From the NCBI RefSeq assembly GCF_910592395.1, contig NC_088315.1:9116501-9180500 (forward strand): DNA of 64,000 nt, given 5' to 3'. The position numbers were made by a program, and so were the translations under genes. Source of the stretch: Lineus longissimus (Eukaryota; Nemertea; Pilidiophora; Heteronemertea; Lineidae). Of the stretch, positions 1-11,395 are shown in pieces. Position 1 is the stretch's first letter. Each line of letters starts with the position of its first letter. The notes under the pieces were generated by a model, which had not been told where the DNA came from, ran no database searches, and worked only from the letters and a program-made list of their open reading frames with translations.

Positions 1-3000
1 GTGGGATCGTGGCCACCTGACCAGCAAGGAATGTCCCCTGGAGGGGGCGGAATGAACTCGAATAACCCTGGAATGCCGTTGAATCCCAATATGCCAAACC
101 CGAACATGATGCAAGGTTGGCAGGGACCGGGGCCTCCGAACGCTATGATGGCCCAGCAGTACGCAATGATGGGAAATGCCCAGATGGGCCCACATGGCCC
201 ACCCGGGTCTCATATGAACTTATCCCAAACGAAAGTGCCTAATGAGAACTTAACTCCTGAACAGTTGCAGCGGCGCGAGGAACATTTAGCGAGTCTCCGG
301 AAGATTCATCAGATGTTGTTTCCGGAGCAGGTTCAGGAGCACGGGATGCCCGGACACCCACAAGGTATGCCTGGCGGACCGCATCCGAATTCTGGAATGC
401 CGATGGGACCCCAGGGTATGCCAGGGATGCCGAATATGTCTCCCAACCAAGCGAATATGATGTCGCATGGTAACTTTATGATGGGGCCTCACGGACAGAT
501 GATGAGTGGCACCCCGCCTCAGTTATCACCGCAGGAGTTGCAGAGTTTGCCACCTGCTCAGCGCGAATGGTATCGGTTACAGCATGAATTTTACCACGAA
601 AAGCGGCGCCACATGGCTATGGCTGCTCAAAATAATCCATATTTCCAGAACAATCCCATGAATATGAACTCTCCGAATTCAAGTGGTCAAGGGCCACCTC
701 CTTCCTATTTTTCATCGATGGCTCAGAAACGCTGTGGGCCGCCCGGATCTTTATCACCTACCTCGCCTGGTTTTAATGGCCCGATGTCATCACCGCACGG
801 ACCCATGCCTTCGCCTCATCTTTCGTCAGCTCATCCATCACCAGTTCCTGGAGAGTCCCATTTTCAATTTCCGTCGCAAAAGAGGCCACCAAGCCAACCG
901 TATCCACCAATGGGGCAGAGTCCTGGTATGGTCGGTAGCCCTGGGTTCAATCATAATATGCCTGGGCCTAACATGATGCCATTCAATGACCAAATGATGC
1001 AACCCATGGGGCCAAACCAGGAGGGATTCGTCCAGAAGGCATCAAGTCCTGAAGTGTTCCTTGATCCGTCTGCTAACAATGTTGTGGGCGCTAAACCGCC
1101 ACCAAGTTACGGCCAAGCTACCAAGCGGAGAAAGTTGGAACAGGTCCCAGCCCCGGAGGAAATGCAGAAAAATCTCCAACCAACTCCGTCACCTCAACAG
1201 ATCAACTATTTACAGCAGTTTGAAGGCCAGGAATTGACTATAACCAAACAAGTGAATATGGCGTTTCAAGATAGTGGTGGCGGTCCTCCTGGGGGACCTG
1301 ATATGGGTTCTCTGCCTTCAAACGTCGCGCCTAACATGATCAATAAGAATTCTACTGCTCCCTCCACGCCTAGTTCTGTGATGAGTCCGGGTCACATGCA
1401 GCCGCACACCCCATCTGGTCCGTTAACACCAAATCCAATATCACAAAAAATGTCAACCAATCATATGCCTGGACAAGTTACGCCAGAAATGTCTCTGTCG
1501 TCTCCGAATCAGATGCCGAAATCAGCTCCTGGAGGAATGTCTTCTTCAAGTGGGATGCCAAGTCCGTTTTCGCCTAGTGTTGGTCCGGGCCGAACGCCTA
1601 CTGTAAGCAAAAGTGCAAGCCAGCATCCGACACCAAGTCCTGTCCATCATGGGCAGATGCCATCGCCTGCACAAGTGCTGACCCCTGGGTCTGTTCAGAG
1701 GTCAAATACGAGTCATAATGGCCCCGGTACACCGCTAGCGCCGGGGAGTCAAGCGGCCAGTGCGGATAGATCAGGTCAAATGCCAGTGACAAGTCCCATG
1801 TCAAATCAAAGCCAAATGTCTCTAAATAGTCCATGTCCTGTGTCGTCTGCTAGCCAGCGTTCAAGTACAGACTCATTGTCCAATATGAGCCAAGGTCCAG
1901 GAAATCAGATGTCTAGACCGCCATCAATTACCGGAGGGACGCAGAGACTCTCACATTATGACCCTCCGTCCAGTAATAGTGCACCTGGAACACCGCTGAC
2001 ACCTACCACGAAAAGTGCAACCATGTCCAATATCACGTCTGCGAGTCTGGCAAATTTGGCCAAGGGTGTTGAACACTTGTCCAATCAGATGCAGCAGAAC
2101 ATGATGCAAGGTGGGCCATTCCATAACATTCAGATTCAGGGTCAAGTGACTGAGAAAGGTGTGGCGTCACCGCAGCAGCAGCAGCAGCAGTCGCCCGTGG
2201 CTGGACTGCCGCAGCAGTCCCAACCATCACAACCGCCCATATCTAATACTCCGCCATTACAGCAGACCCCTAGCGTCAATAATACGTATGTGAATGCGAC
2301 AATGTCAATACAACAATTGAACATTCAAAGTGTGAACCAGCCAAATGTGACCGCGAGCATGCAAGCGCAGCAGCAGAATTCTGAAATGGGTATGAACATG
2401 CCTGTTACGTCCGCCAGTGCTTTGAACTCTATGCCACAAATGCCATCACAGTCACAGTCACAGTCGCAGTCTGTGACTGTGCCACATGGACAAGGGCCGC
2501 TGCAGTCTGCCATGATGCAACAACAGCAGAAGATTATCTCGCAACAAATGGGGAATCCTCAAGGAATGCATCCTCATCATATGTCCTCACAGCATCAGCA
2601 TATGAACAATCAGCATCTAAGTGCTCAACAAATCTCAAGTCAACAGCAACAGCAACAGCAACAACAACAACAACAACAGCAGCAGCAGCAGCAGCAGCAG
2701 CAGATGGCTAGGCAACAGATGCAGCAGATGAGTGCGCAACAGATGGCCAACAATGCGCAGCAAATGGCATCGCAACAACAGATGAATGCACAGCAAATGG
2801 CCAACAATGCGCAGCAAATGGCAGCAGAACAGCAGCTTCGAGCACGACAAATGGCAAACAATAATCACCAAATGCCCCCACTACAACACATGGGTTCGCA
2901 GCATCTTAGCGCGCAACAAATGGCCAATAATGCGCAAATGATTGCATCAGAGCAACAGATGCGAGCGCAGCAGATGGCACACAATGCTCAACAGTTGGCA

Positions 3001-4134
3001 TCTCAACAGCAGATGAATGCCCAACACTTTGGTGGACATCCAATGAATCATCCAATGCACTCGCCACAGATGCCTGGTCAGCCAATGAGTGGGCCTGGCC
3101 TGGGCCCTCAATCTCAAGTACCCGGTCCACCTCAGCTTGAAAATCCTGCCATGTCGTGTGGGCAGCAGCCCAACCCTCATCACAGCCATATGGCACCGAT
3201 GGGCAGTGCACAAATGAATGACTTTCAAGGGCCGCCGGTGCCTAACCAACTCCATTCGCCGCACCAGCTCCATTCACCGCACTCGAACTCTCAAACTGTT
3301 ATGCAGCAAATGCAGAGTATGATGACAAGCCAATCGCAGCCAATGTCTCGGAGTAGTCAGAACACGCCGTCTGTTGGTAACGCAAACGTACAGATACAAT
3401 CGAAAGCGCCGAACACGATACAGTACCTACCCGCTAATCCACCAACATCTCAACCGTCGCGTTTCCCTGCACCTCCAAAATTGCCCGATTTTGACACAAG
3501 TTTTGGCAACCCTGCAATGGACGCGAAACAGCCGTCGTCAAAACTTCAGTACTTCCCCAATAATGATGGACAGAATTCACTGCCACCTATGAATCGGATG
3601 CCGGGCATGCCGATGTCGGGCCCGAGCCCGAATCAAACAATTGGAATGCAGGAGGCAGCAATGATGGGCAACCGTATGCCTCACGCGCGCATGTCGCCCA
3701 TGCAATATCACGCACGGCACATGCATCCTGGTGCTCAAGGGGGTTACCCGCAGTCGGGCAATTCGCAGGGAATGCCGATGGTGCCGGGCAATCCTGGCAT
3801 GATGGGGAATCAGATGGACTTCCCGGGCCCCGGTGGCCCGATGGACCCCTCAGGGATGATGGCCGGGAATAACATGAACAATATGAGTCAGCATGTGCAG
3901 ATTCAGGGCCAACAGATGACAGTGCAAGGACCAATGAATATGCCGCCAGGTGGGGGCCAGATGGAAGGCCCCGGGTATAGGATGTCGCCGCGGCCGAATC
4001 AACCAAACTATAATATGCAATACCAACAGTTTCAGCAGCAGTTGTATGCTCAGAATCGGACTTCTCAGATGAATCCTCAGATGGGATCAATGGGTCCAGT
4101 GAATATGAACCCCCATTTCCCGAATATGATGTAG
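1..4134 (+). CDS. BCL9: BCL9/legless-type Wnt co-activator, C-terminal part (5' end outside window)
   Basis: The protein is a nuclear scaffold that links beta-catenin to Pygopus and activates Wnt/TCF targets. The frame is open from base 1 for 1377 codons, so upstream exons, including the Pygopus-binding HD1, lie outside. Residues ~84-110 (LTPEQLQRREEHLASL, then RKIHQMLFPEQ) match the amphipathic beta-catenin-binding helix HD2. Residues ~175-204 (LSPQELQSLPPAQREW, then YRLQHEFYHEKRRH) match the conserved HD3 motif. A KRRK basic cluster near residue 376 could be a nuclear localisation signal. The rest is low-complexity Met/Pro/Gly/Gln/Ser sequence, with polyglutamine at bases ~2641-2702 followed by degenerate QQMANNAQQMA repeats. 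The stop codon is TAG at 4132-4134. The HD2-HD3 order identifies BCL9/BCL9L/legless; vertebrate BCL9 and BCL9L would be co-orthologues. Confidence 0.93.
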   Translation: MGSWPPDQQGMSPGGGGMNSNNPGMPLNPNMPNPNMMQGWQGPGPPNAMMAQQYAMMGNAQMGPHGPPGSHMNLSQTKVPNENLTPEQLQRREEHLASLRKIHQMLFPEQVQEHGMPGHPQGMPGGPHPNSGMPMGPQGMPGMPNMSPNQANMMSHGNFMMGPHGQMMSGTPPQLSPQELQSLPPAQREWYRLQHEFYHEKRRHMAMAAQNNPYFQNNPMNMNSPNSSGQGPPPSYFSSMAQKRCGPPGSLSPTSPGFNGPMSSPHGPMPSPHLSSAHPSPVPGESHFQFPSQKRPPSQPYPPMGQSPGMVGSPGFNHNMPGPNMMPFNDQMMQPMGPNQEGFVQKASSPEVFLDPSANNVVGAKPPPSYGQATKRRKLEQVPAPEEMQKNLQPTPSPQQINYLQQFEGQELTITKQVNMAFQDSGGGPPGGPDMGSLPSNVAPNMINKNSTAPSTPSSVMSPGHMQPHTPSGPLTPNPISQKMSTNHMPGQVTPEMSLSSPNQMPKSAPGGMSSSSGMPSPFSPSVGPGRTPTVSKSASQHPTPSPVHHGQMPSPAQVLTPGSVQRSNTSHNGPGTPLAPGSQAASADRSGQMPVTSPMSNQSQMSLNSPCPVSSASQRSSTDSLSNMSQGPGNQMSRPPSITGGTQRLSHYDPPSSNSAPGTPLTPTTKSATMSNITSASLANLAKGVEHLSNQMQQNMMQGGPFHNIQIQGQVTEKGVASPQQQQQQSPVAGLPQQSQPSQPPISNTPPLQQTPSVNNTYVNATMSIQQLNIQSVNQPNVTASMQAQQQNSEMGMNMPVTSASALNSMPQMPSQSQSQSQSVTVPHGQGPLQSAMMQQQQKIISQQMGNPQGMHPHHMSSQHQHMNNQHLSAQQISSQQQQQQQQQQQQQQQQQQQQQMARQQMQQMSAQQMANNAQQMASQQQMNAQQMANNAQQMAAEQQLRARQMANNNHQMPPLQHMGSQHLSAQQMANNAQMIASEQQMRAQQMAHNAQQLASQQQMNAQHFGGHPMNHPMHSPQMPGQPMSGPGLGPQSQVPGPPQLENPAMSCGQQPNPHHSHMAPMGSAQMNDFQGPPVPNQLHSPHQLHSPHSNSQTVMQQMQSMMTSQSQPMSRSSQNTPSVGNANVQIQSKAPNTIQYLPANPPTSQPSRFPAPPKLPDFDTSFGNPAMDAKQPSSKLQYFPNNDGQNSLPPMNRMPGMPMSGPSPNQTIGMQEAAMMGNRMPHARMSPMQYHARHMHPGAQGGYPQSGNSQGMPMVPGNPGMMGNQMDFPGPGGPMDPSGMMAGNNMNNMSQHVQIQGQQMTVQGPMNMPPGGGQMEGPGYRMSPRPNQPNYNMQYQQFQQQLYAQNRTSQMNPQMGSMGPVNMNPHFPNMM
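2641..3030 (+). repeat. Polyglutamine tract plus QQMANNAQQMA-type coding repeats in BCL9
   Basis: Bases 2641-2702 are an uninterrupted mixed CAA/CAG run encoding about 21 Gln. It is followed to ~3030 by degenerate units encoding variants of AQQMANNAQQMASQQQM. The CAA interruptions argue for a stable, selected or old tract rather than a recent pure CAG expansion. It lies in the disordered C-terminal region, far from HD2 and HD3. Confidence 0.85.
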
Positions 4135-4163
4135 ATGCAATTGCACCTCCACTTGATCATTTT

Positions 4164-4350
4164 AACATATTTGGATATTTTGGCCCATGAAATCAGGATA
4201 ACCTGTAATTTATTTTGAAATGCATTAGAAATATCTAGATATTTCGGTCCGTGAAATCGGGATAACCTGCAATTTATTTTGAAATACATTAGAAAATAAT
4301 TGGATATTTTGGCCAATAAAATCAGGATATCTTGTAATTTTTGGTATTTG
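4164..4350. repeat. Tandem repeat, ~65 bp unit, ~2.8 copies, in BCL9 3' UTR
   Basis: The phrase GATATTTTGGCC...GAAATCAGGATAACCTG...AATTTATTTTGAAAT recurs at about 4173, 4236 and 4303 with mismatches. It begins about 30 bp after the BCL9 stop codon, so it is probably transcribed as 3' UTR. Confidence 0.75.
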
Positions 4351-4605
4351 AAATGTTTTGGTTGGACCCTTTAAGAATTGAAATTTGAGTAAGTTACATG
4401 ATTTGGCTGTGTTAAAATGAAATGTGGAGCAAATGTATCATACATGGTGCTGTGGGGTAAAAGGGAGTTTGTGGAGGTTCTGGTATGTGCAATGCTTACA
4501 TGTAAATGTTGGATTTGTTCCATAGAAATCAGTTGGTTATTATCCTGATCTATTAATATTACTGATTGACTCGGTTGAATTTGCTGAGCAATTGTTCAAT
4601 ATGGA

Positions 4606-4775
4606 TCAGTGTAGATGTGGATTTCATGTAAATGTGGACTACATGTAGATGTGGATTACATGTAGATGTGGGTTACATGTGAATGTGAATTACATGTAAA
4701 TGTGGATCATATGTAAATGCCAATTACATGTGAATGTGGATCGCATGTGAATGTGGATCACATGTGAATGTTTTG
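4606..4775. repeat. Minisatellite with ATGTGGATTACATGTA-like 16-17 bp unit
   Basis: Roughly ten degenerate units of the form ATGTGGATTACATGTAA run through this stretch. Each holds the palindromic core ACATGT. It lies downstream of BCL9 and is non-coding. Confidence 0.8.
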
Positions 4776-6363
4776 GGATCTCCTTATGGAATAGTTACCC
4801 ATTTCCTGTTAGGCATGACGACCCGAAGATGATGTTTTTGCAAATTTCTCACCGGGGTTGGTTTTGAAAGAGTAAAGGACTGATATCTGTTGTAAAATCA
4901 TGGTTTAATGAATGAAAGAGAACAGTTTGAAAGAGAGCTAAGGTCCCGAATGCAATATGAAACTTGGCAGTCCTTACTAACCTTTGATCTAGATACCTTG
5001 TGTTTTAACGCAAGACTCTTGAAGAAGGCAACCTGGTGTGAAGTCGTTGAACCTTTACCACGGGCTGCTCTGATGACAGTCGAGGGTCAGAATGTACGTT
5101 TGTAGTTATCCATCAATATTTTGGGAGATTTGTGGAATTGTGCGTCTCCGATTTGGATCCAGCGTGGTTGCGTGTCTCGTCCTCTGGAGGATTTATACAA
5201 AACCTGATTCGTGTGGAATTTACACCTTAATGTGCTCAATCGTGTTAAATTGCAGAGATTATGAACATAAATCGGAGCTTTTATATATTCGAAAGTATTA
5301 ATAATCGGAGAGCATACGTTTGGATAAGTTTATAAATATATGAATACGACTATATATATTTACAAGAAAATGTGATTTACTTTGAATGTTTGTAAATTGG
5401 AATGACTAGGGTAGTGCTAAGGTGTTCAGGGGTGATTTGTAAATTGTTCTCTGGTTTTTTGTTCCAGACCTTGTTTTGGGTGTTCCCCTCTTAAAATTTC
5501 TTGTCCTTTTAATGCCAATGGTGGAGATATTTTCCCAAAATTCCTAACAAAATATGTAGAAAGGGTGTTTTTGCTTGAAAGCTGTCTCATTGAAACCGTT
5601 CCCTATACCTACTGACTTGGCACTACCCCACATATAAAAACAGTTCAGCAGGAGTTTAATTGCTGAATTTTGAAAGCACTCGATTATTATGACCCAGAAG
5701 TCACATTTTGGTTGTAATAGAGTTCTGCCTGGTTTGTTAAAGACTAAATTTAAAGACTGAATTGGCCTGAAAACAACTGTTCAATGCTAAGCATTTGAGT
5801 TTGAAGATGGTGAACTTTCAAAACAATAGTAAAAATATTAAAAACCTTGTCCTTTTAGACACAGATGTTGACCACTATTTAAAACTGTCTCAATGTGACT
5901 TGCAAAATTTTGAAAGACAGTGCCGTAAGATGGGATGGCATTTGACCGAAGTGGGGTAAAATTGTCCCAAACACTTTCCCCCTACAGCTTGATACATACA
6001 GAAGTGTCTTCAACGGTTGAGAGATTGTTCAGCCAAACTTGCTAATTTTCTGTGTAATGCCGGATTCTTCGCCATTAGTCCTTCAGGAACAATAGAAATT
6101 TATAAGAAAGAGCTTTGACCATGACCTTTGATAACACAGCCGTAGTAGCAGACGCTGAGATGGTGTTGAAAGGCAGTGTAAGGTAAACCCTTCTTTGTGA
6201 CCCTAATACATCTGACCCTATTGCAGGGGGACTCTATTGCCTGATTTTGAACCTCCTTGCAACGTACCGCCAGGGACCTTAAGAATCCGAACGTTATAAC
6301 CAGACTTATTTGTAACTACTTTGCATAAGATGGACACTAACACAAGAAGTGAAGCTCGACTCC

Positions 6364-6479
6364 ATGGCTGATATGAATTAAGTCTAGCAAATGCTTTCAC
6401 TTCAAGTTTGTACAGAAAGGCCTAAATGTACAGGAGTTTTAGATAAAAGCATTTGCTAGTCTTTATTCATATCGCCCAG
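6364..6479. mobile_element. MITE-like foldback element, family A copy 1
   Basis: About 115 bp with imperfect terminal inverted repeats of about 33 bp. The left arm reads GGCTGATATGAATTAAG then TCTAGCAAATGCTTTCA. The reverse complement of the right arm reads GGGCGATATGAATAAAG then ACTAGCAAATGCTTTT. The core TTTGTACAGAAAGGCCTAAA is shared with the copy at 9226-9344. There is no coding capacity; the autonomous partner is unknown. Confidence 0.75.
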
Positions 6480-8024
6480 TAAGCCTCAAAAAGCAGTTTC
6501 AAAGTTTAAGAATTCGTCTTCTCTGATGCAGTTGCACCCGATACCTGTTGTGTGTCAGAACGTGGAAACAACCATCAAAGTGAACAATTTCATTCCTCAA
6601 ATGTTACGCACGATCAGTTGTATGAAGATATTAGGTTCACGAAAAATGTCGGGTTTACATTATACTGTTGGGCAAAATGCCCCACTTGCACCATTAGCGT
6701 AGAAATAAACTTTGTCTGCCATCAGTGTGTTTGGAGTCGGCTTGGGTTGGCTATTTTCATAAAACAGTTAATATTTCATCCATGCCTCTATGTCTCATCA
6801 AGCAGTGAGCATTGGTATCGGCTGCTGTTTTTGTGAAACCGTACTTGTAGCACTGCCGAAACACATCCTTGACCGTATGAAAATTAACTGGGCCAGTCCA
6901 CCGGTTTTGAAATTCGACTGGCTTGATGGGATTAAACCAAATTTTGGCTCGTTGCTTTGGATGCTGCCTAAAAACTTAAAACGTACTGGTTTATAAAAAT
7001 GGGAGCCAAAAACTACGCTTACTGCCCCCTACTGGAAGCATTGGGAACCAACGTTGGTCAGGCAGTGGATTGGTATTGCTATCAGTTAGCAGATGGAGCC
7101 ACTCTTCTCACAACCATGCTTCCTCTTAGTCAGACAGTGACAGGTGTTACGTAGTTACACCATTTCTGTGTGGGGGGATGATATGCTCGGAAACTTGCCT
7201 GGTTTAATAATTTGACACGTTTAGATTAAATCCGCTCTACCCAAAGTATGAAAAATTCCTGAAAATGTCCTAGGATGCTTCTTTATTTGACAGTAATCTA
7301 CTTTGGTTTTCTCTTGCTGTTCCGATGTTAGTGCCTTTATGAAAAATATATTTCGGATGAAGCGGTTGTAATGGTAATGTGCTGGGATCGATCACCGTTC
7401 CTCCCAATGTGACCAGCTATCTAACAATGGCCACATTCTGTCAAATGAATTATGTTAGTCTCAGGAAAAATTCTGTCGTCTGTCATATTTTGCCGTGGAC
7501 CCCAGTCTACCCAATGCCTTTGTTTTCTTCTAATCCAGACTGAAATAATGAAGTTTTGTCAGATTTATGAAGGTTTTCCAAAACTTTAATTATGTATTTT
7601 TTGGTTGATTTAATTTGCACACTTACTTCAATACGCAATCCATGAACCTTGCCGCTATTTAAATTAAAAGTCGGCCTCTCTCCGATCAGCTAAGTAAACT
7701 TCACATATCAATAAATCATGAATCATGTCAAAGGTAATCAAAGGTGTTACGCGTGTTCTGATACAGGAATTTCTTTAACTTTGTTTTTGTATTTCCGCCA
7801 ATTTTTTTTGTGGACAGGGCTCCCTTTCTGAAAAAAGTTTCCCTTCTCCTGGAATGTTATATCCCCTAGTTTTGCATTCCAAATGACCCCCTCCCCTGAG
7901 AAAATGAAAATATGCCTGTAACCTCATTTAAAGCGGCGGGAGTGGCAGGTACCAACTGCAGTGGGTCAAGCTCCTTGGCATCAAATGCCAAGGATTGGTC
8001 TTGAATGATGTAGGAAAGGTGGCG

Positions 8025-8115
8025 TCTGCACCCCTGTACCACCACCAGCGGGTGGGGGGGGGGGTACAGATCCCTGTACCACCACCAGGGGGGCGGGGAG
8101 TACAGATCCCTGTGG
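8025..8115. repeat. Short tandem duplication CCCTGTACCACCACCAG + poly-G
   Basis: CCCTGTACCACCACCAG appears twice in about 50 bp, each followed by a G-rich run, with a further partial unit (CAGATCCCTGT). It is local tandem duplication, and the G-runs could form quadruplex-prone DNA. Confidence 0.65.
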
Positions 8116-8948
8116 TTAGAAGAAGGGGGTATGTACCCCCCAAAAAAGTTGTTTTTTTACTCTCCGAGTGGAAGTTTGTTTGATTTGGGATGTAAATGGG
8201 GGGCATTTCAGTGTTGAAATTTATATTCGGTGAGCATTTACGCAATTTGAAATTTTCAAATTCAATTACCGCTTTTTATTAAACAGTGTGTGCCTTTCAA
8301 CCTTGAATACAAAACACTCCTCCAAAGTTAACACAATAAGCACGGGTGTAATGTGCACAGCCCTTTTTTATAAATATTGAGGATATTTCTGGAAACCAGC
8401 CAAAACAAATTATCACGTAATTAACAAGGTGATTTCTGTAACCATAACAAGAAAAATAATAAATTGCGCTTCCATAACTAAGCAACACCTGCTTCAAGAA
8501 TCTTGGCAAACTGGCAAATGCTGGAAAGAGAATTTCTTCTTCTTGTTTAATGTTAGTCATCAGGTTTTCTTGAAGGTTATCGAAGAGAATTATATAGAAC
8601 TCTTAGGAACTGGAACAAACTAGAATGTGCTGGAATTGTTTCATTCTCTGGGTCCCACTTGTGGGTGTTTCACTATTAACTCTGCCTTCGGGCAACCCTT
8701 CTGTTTTATCATGTGCATCCCAACCCTGCTCGGACTCCATCTGACTCTACATGAAGAAAGTGCCGCTCCTCTATAAATCTCACTTGAGGGGAACAAACCG
8801 AGGGGAATTGGCCCTCATGAAATGATATTGATATGTGAAGTTTAAAGTTTGATATTGAGTTTGGCCTGTACTCTGGTGGAGCTCTGAAATGCCAGTCACA
8901 GACCTCATCTTTAAATGCTTGTTGTGATGAAGATTTTGTGTAAATGAG

Positions 8949-9063
8949 TAAGGTAAGGTGGTGCAATTATAGACTCATTGTGGACTGTCATGTACAACCA
9001 GCTCTTTCCAACACTGTGGAGGCTATAATTGTACTGGGGCTATAATTATACCACTTTACCTTA
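8949..9063. mobile_element. MITE-like foldback element, family B copy 1
   Basis: The left arm TAAGGTAAGGTGGTGCAATT and the reverse complement of the right arm TAAGGTAAAGTGGTATAATT form about 26-bp inverted repeats around a ~60 bp core. The motif (G)GGGCTATAATT beside the right arm resembles the termini of the element at 35993-36110. Confidence 0.7.
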
Positions 9064-9225
9064 ATACTTGTATCTAAATTTGCAGACACCATGACAGAAC
9101 TTATTCTTTAAAAAAAATCAACCCTGAATGTTTTTGAAAAAGTTCAAAATGTGCTGAGGATATGAAAACATGGGCGTTTTTGAAATTGAAAACTTATCTA
9201 AGTAATAGAAGATGTCCTGGGCATC

Positions 9226-9344
9226 GGGTGATCTTTATGAATATGAGTAAATGCTTTTACTATAGTTTTGTACAGAAATGCCTAGTGTAAATGTACATGG
9301 AAGTGTTCAGTAAAAGCATTTACTGGTCTTGATTCGTATCACCC
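9226..9344. mobile_element. MITE-like foldback element, family A copy 2
   Basis: About 119 bp. The left arm starts GGGTGATCTTTATGAATATG; the right arm reverse-complements to GGGTGATACGAATCAAG then ACCAGTAAATGCTTTTA. Both arms and the core TTTTGTACAGAAATGCCTAG match the copy at 6364-6479, which shows this is a dispersed family and not a chance hairpin. Confidence 0.78.
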
Positions 9345-11250
9345 ATAGTCAGGTGGTTAGGACACATCATATTCTGCGACTAACCCCTCTTCTCAGTAAA
9401 CTGTCAATGAAATTTTGAAAGCTGGTTGAATAGTTCTGAAACGTTTGTAGATTTTAATGAAAATTCCTCTTTACAAACTTCTGGTGTCACTTTCAACTTG
9501 TCATGTTGTCCTGAACCCATCTTTGAATCGGTTGCTTTCAGAAATGTTCACTTTCGAGAAGGTTTACTGGTCTTGTGCCAGTCGGGGACTATTATGGAAA
9601 ATGCTAACTAAAACTATACTATGCATATCATGTAGTTTTCTTGTGATTTAGACTAGCTTCATGATTAAGTATTGAATACTACTGTGTATTACATAAGCTA
9701 CTTTATATTATATTAATGATACCGCTGTCGAGAGTAATTCGACGGAGACAAAGCCTTGCTAGAGTTGAACGTGTTAATCTTATGTATTGTACAAACAAAA
9801 TTGACTTGTGTTCAATTCATGACTATGTACTGTAAATACAATTGGTTGACAAATATTTTTTATAAAAGTGAAAACTTTACAGTAAAAGTGTAAAATATTT
9901 GAAGATGCTTTGTTTTCTCTTTGTTTTCTTTTCTAGCCTTGTTGTCTTGAAGACACTGTATGTTAAATATATGTACCTTTGTACACAGTGGTGATCCTGT
10001 TGGCCATGTGGTAGGTTTGGCTGTTACACAACCAGGCCGATGTGACTTAAGAGTGTGACAGTGGTCTCTTGGTCCCCCTTGGCCTCAAGTTGTTTCCCCC
10101 TGCTATGGATCACTACTTGGCCATAGTATGGGGGCATAGGCTTTGTTACACAACCAGGCCGATGTCACTTAAGAGTGTGACAGTGGTCTCTTGGTCCCCC
10201 CCCCTTGGTCTCAAGTTGTTTCCCCCTGCTGTGGATCACCACTTGGCCATAGTATGGTGGCATTGGCTTTGTTACACAACCAGGCCGATGAAACTTTAAG
10301 TTGCAACAGTGCACTGGTCTTTCGGTCCTCCCTTGGTCTTCAGGTGTTAACTCTTCTGTGGATCTCAACCGTGTAGTATTGTGGGTGTTGGCAATGTTAT
10401 GCAATCGGGTTGAGGTCACTTTAAATTGCCACAGTGGTGTAATGGCCCTCCCTCCAGTTGACCTTCAAGGAATGCTCCAGTCATCGGGAAGTGTTTGATT
10501 GACGGAAATCTGTGGTTCTCGAAGGTGGCAAAGAAAAACAACAATATTGGCTGACTCACACAACCAGACGAGAGGTTGATTGGTTTCTGACCTGCTTTCA
10601 GGCCTATCGGGCACTTCCCATTCTAGTGCATGGTTAGTTGCAGTTCAACTATTTTTTTAGCTAAAAGTCAGCGGAGCTAGTCGAATAGCTATTCAGATGG
10701 TGTCTGTCCTTCCATCCTTCCATCCATCCGTGGACAAATTGGGCATTTTGTAACCCTAAGGCACTTCAAAAGGAAGATGGCTTGTGGCTGTGCTGAACCT
10801 GTTTTGACAACTAAAGCAAGTAATTATTTCTATTAAATTCCCTTAGTTTGATACTAATTACCTTCCAATCAATTCCAGTCGGTGTAATGTTTTTGAGTGT
10901 TTCTATTTTTGAGTGTTTCCCCTCATTGTTTGGGAACGCTAAAAGATAGATTGACAAGTTTTTCTGTGTTTCCCCCTATTGAAAAGTCATGGTCTCTCTA
11001 GCTGCCTATTGTTTGGAAACACTGACACATGGGAAACAACCACAGATGTTACACCGGGCCTACGCCTTGTCCATTGATTTGACCTGTGCTCGTTTCTCCG
11101 TGATGGTAGAAATCGGTGGGGCATCATGTATATACATGTACAGTATTATATACATGTATAAGCAAAAATACATAAGCAGCCTTATACATTATATTTTTGA
11201 TATAAGTGCTGTAGATCCGTGGGGTTACCAAGTGTAAAAATGATTGTCAC
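9345..11250. other. Intergenic, no gene recognised; contains a tandem repeat block
   Basis: Apart from the ~125 bp tandem repeat at about 10000-10440, I see only short ORFs without recognisable similarity and AT-rich unique sequence. This is the spacer between the BCL9 transcript and the alpha-crystallin-domain gene. Confidence 0.55.
10000..10440. repeat. Tandem repeat, ~122-126 bp unit, ~3.5 copies
   Basis: The phrase GTTACACAACCAGGCCGATG starts at 10023, 10145 and 10271, and a decayed version (GTTATGCAATCGGGTTGAGG) near 10396. Each is followed by variants of GACAGTGGTCTCTTGGTCCC and CAAGTTGTTTCCCCCTGCT. The short ORFs here are products of the repeat and not genes. Confidence 0.85.
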
Positions 11251-11276
11251 ACCCGAGCAGGACGTCATACTGTCTA

Positions 11277-11294
11277 GACGATTCCACTGGCTTC
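11277..11294 (+). promoter_or_regulatory. Candidate imperfect heat-shock element
   Basis: The sequence GACgaTTCcaCTGgcTTC has alternating 5-bp units in heat-shock-element register (GAA-nn-TTC-nn-GAA-nn-TTC); two units are perfect TTC and two are degenerate. It lies about 20 bp upstream of the TATA box of an alpha-crystallin-domain gene, where an HSF site would be expected. The match is weak and could be chance. Confidence 0.35.
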
Positions 11295-11312
11295 TATTTT
11301 GCTAGTTGCTAG

Positions 11313-11320
11313 TATATAAA
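11313..11320 (+). promoter_or_regulatory. TATA box of the alpha-crystallin-domain gene
   Basis: TATATAAA lies 83 bp upstream of the first ATG of the intronless gene, which would put transcription start near 11345. Together with the intronless structure it fits a heat-shock-style promoter. Confidence 0.65.
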
Positions 11321-11395
11321 CACGCAGACCTCCACGAAAGATTCACAGACTATAACGCTTTCAGTTAGACACAACAGCAGGACGCACTTCGCGGG

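Larger units (their letters stand above)
4776..8940. other. BCL9 3' UTR / intergenic, no gene recognised
   Basis: Only short unconserved ORFs occur here. AATAAA at 7710-7715 is one possible BCL9 poly(A) signal, but the true transcript end cannot be placed. The stretch holds a foldback element (6364-6479), G-rich tandem sequence around 8025-8115, and an AT-rich dispersed repeat tail (8195-8300) also seen near 36.2 kb and 58.7 kb. Confidence 0.6.

Noticed and set aside
286-492. Minus- and other-frame ORFs within the BCL9 exon (also 683-976, 1598-1834, 2635-2871, 2906-3273, 3587-4090)
   Set aside because: Shadows of low-complexity coding sequence; the plus frame holds the HD2 and HD3 motifs.
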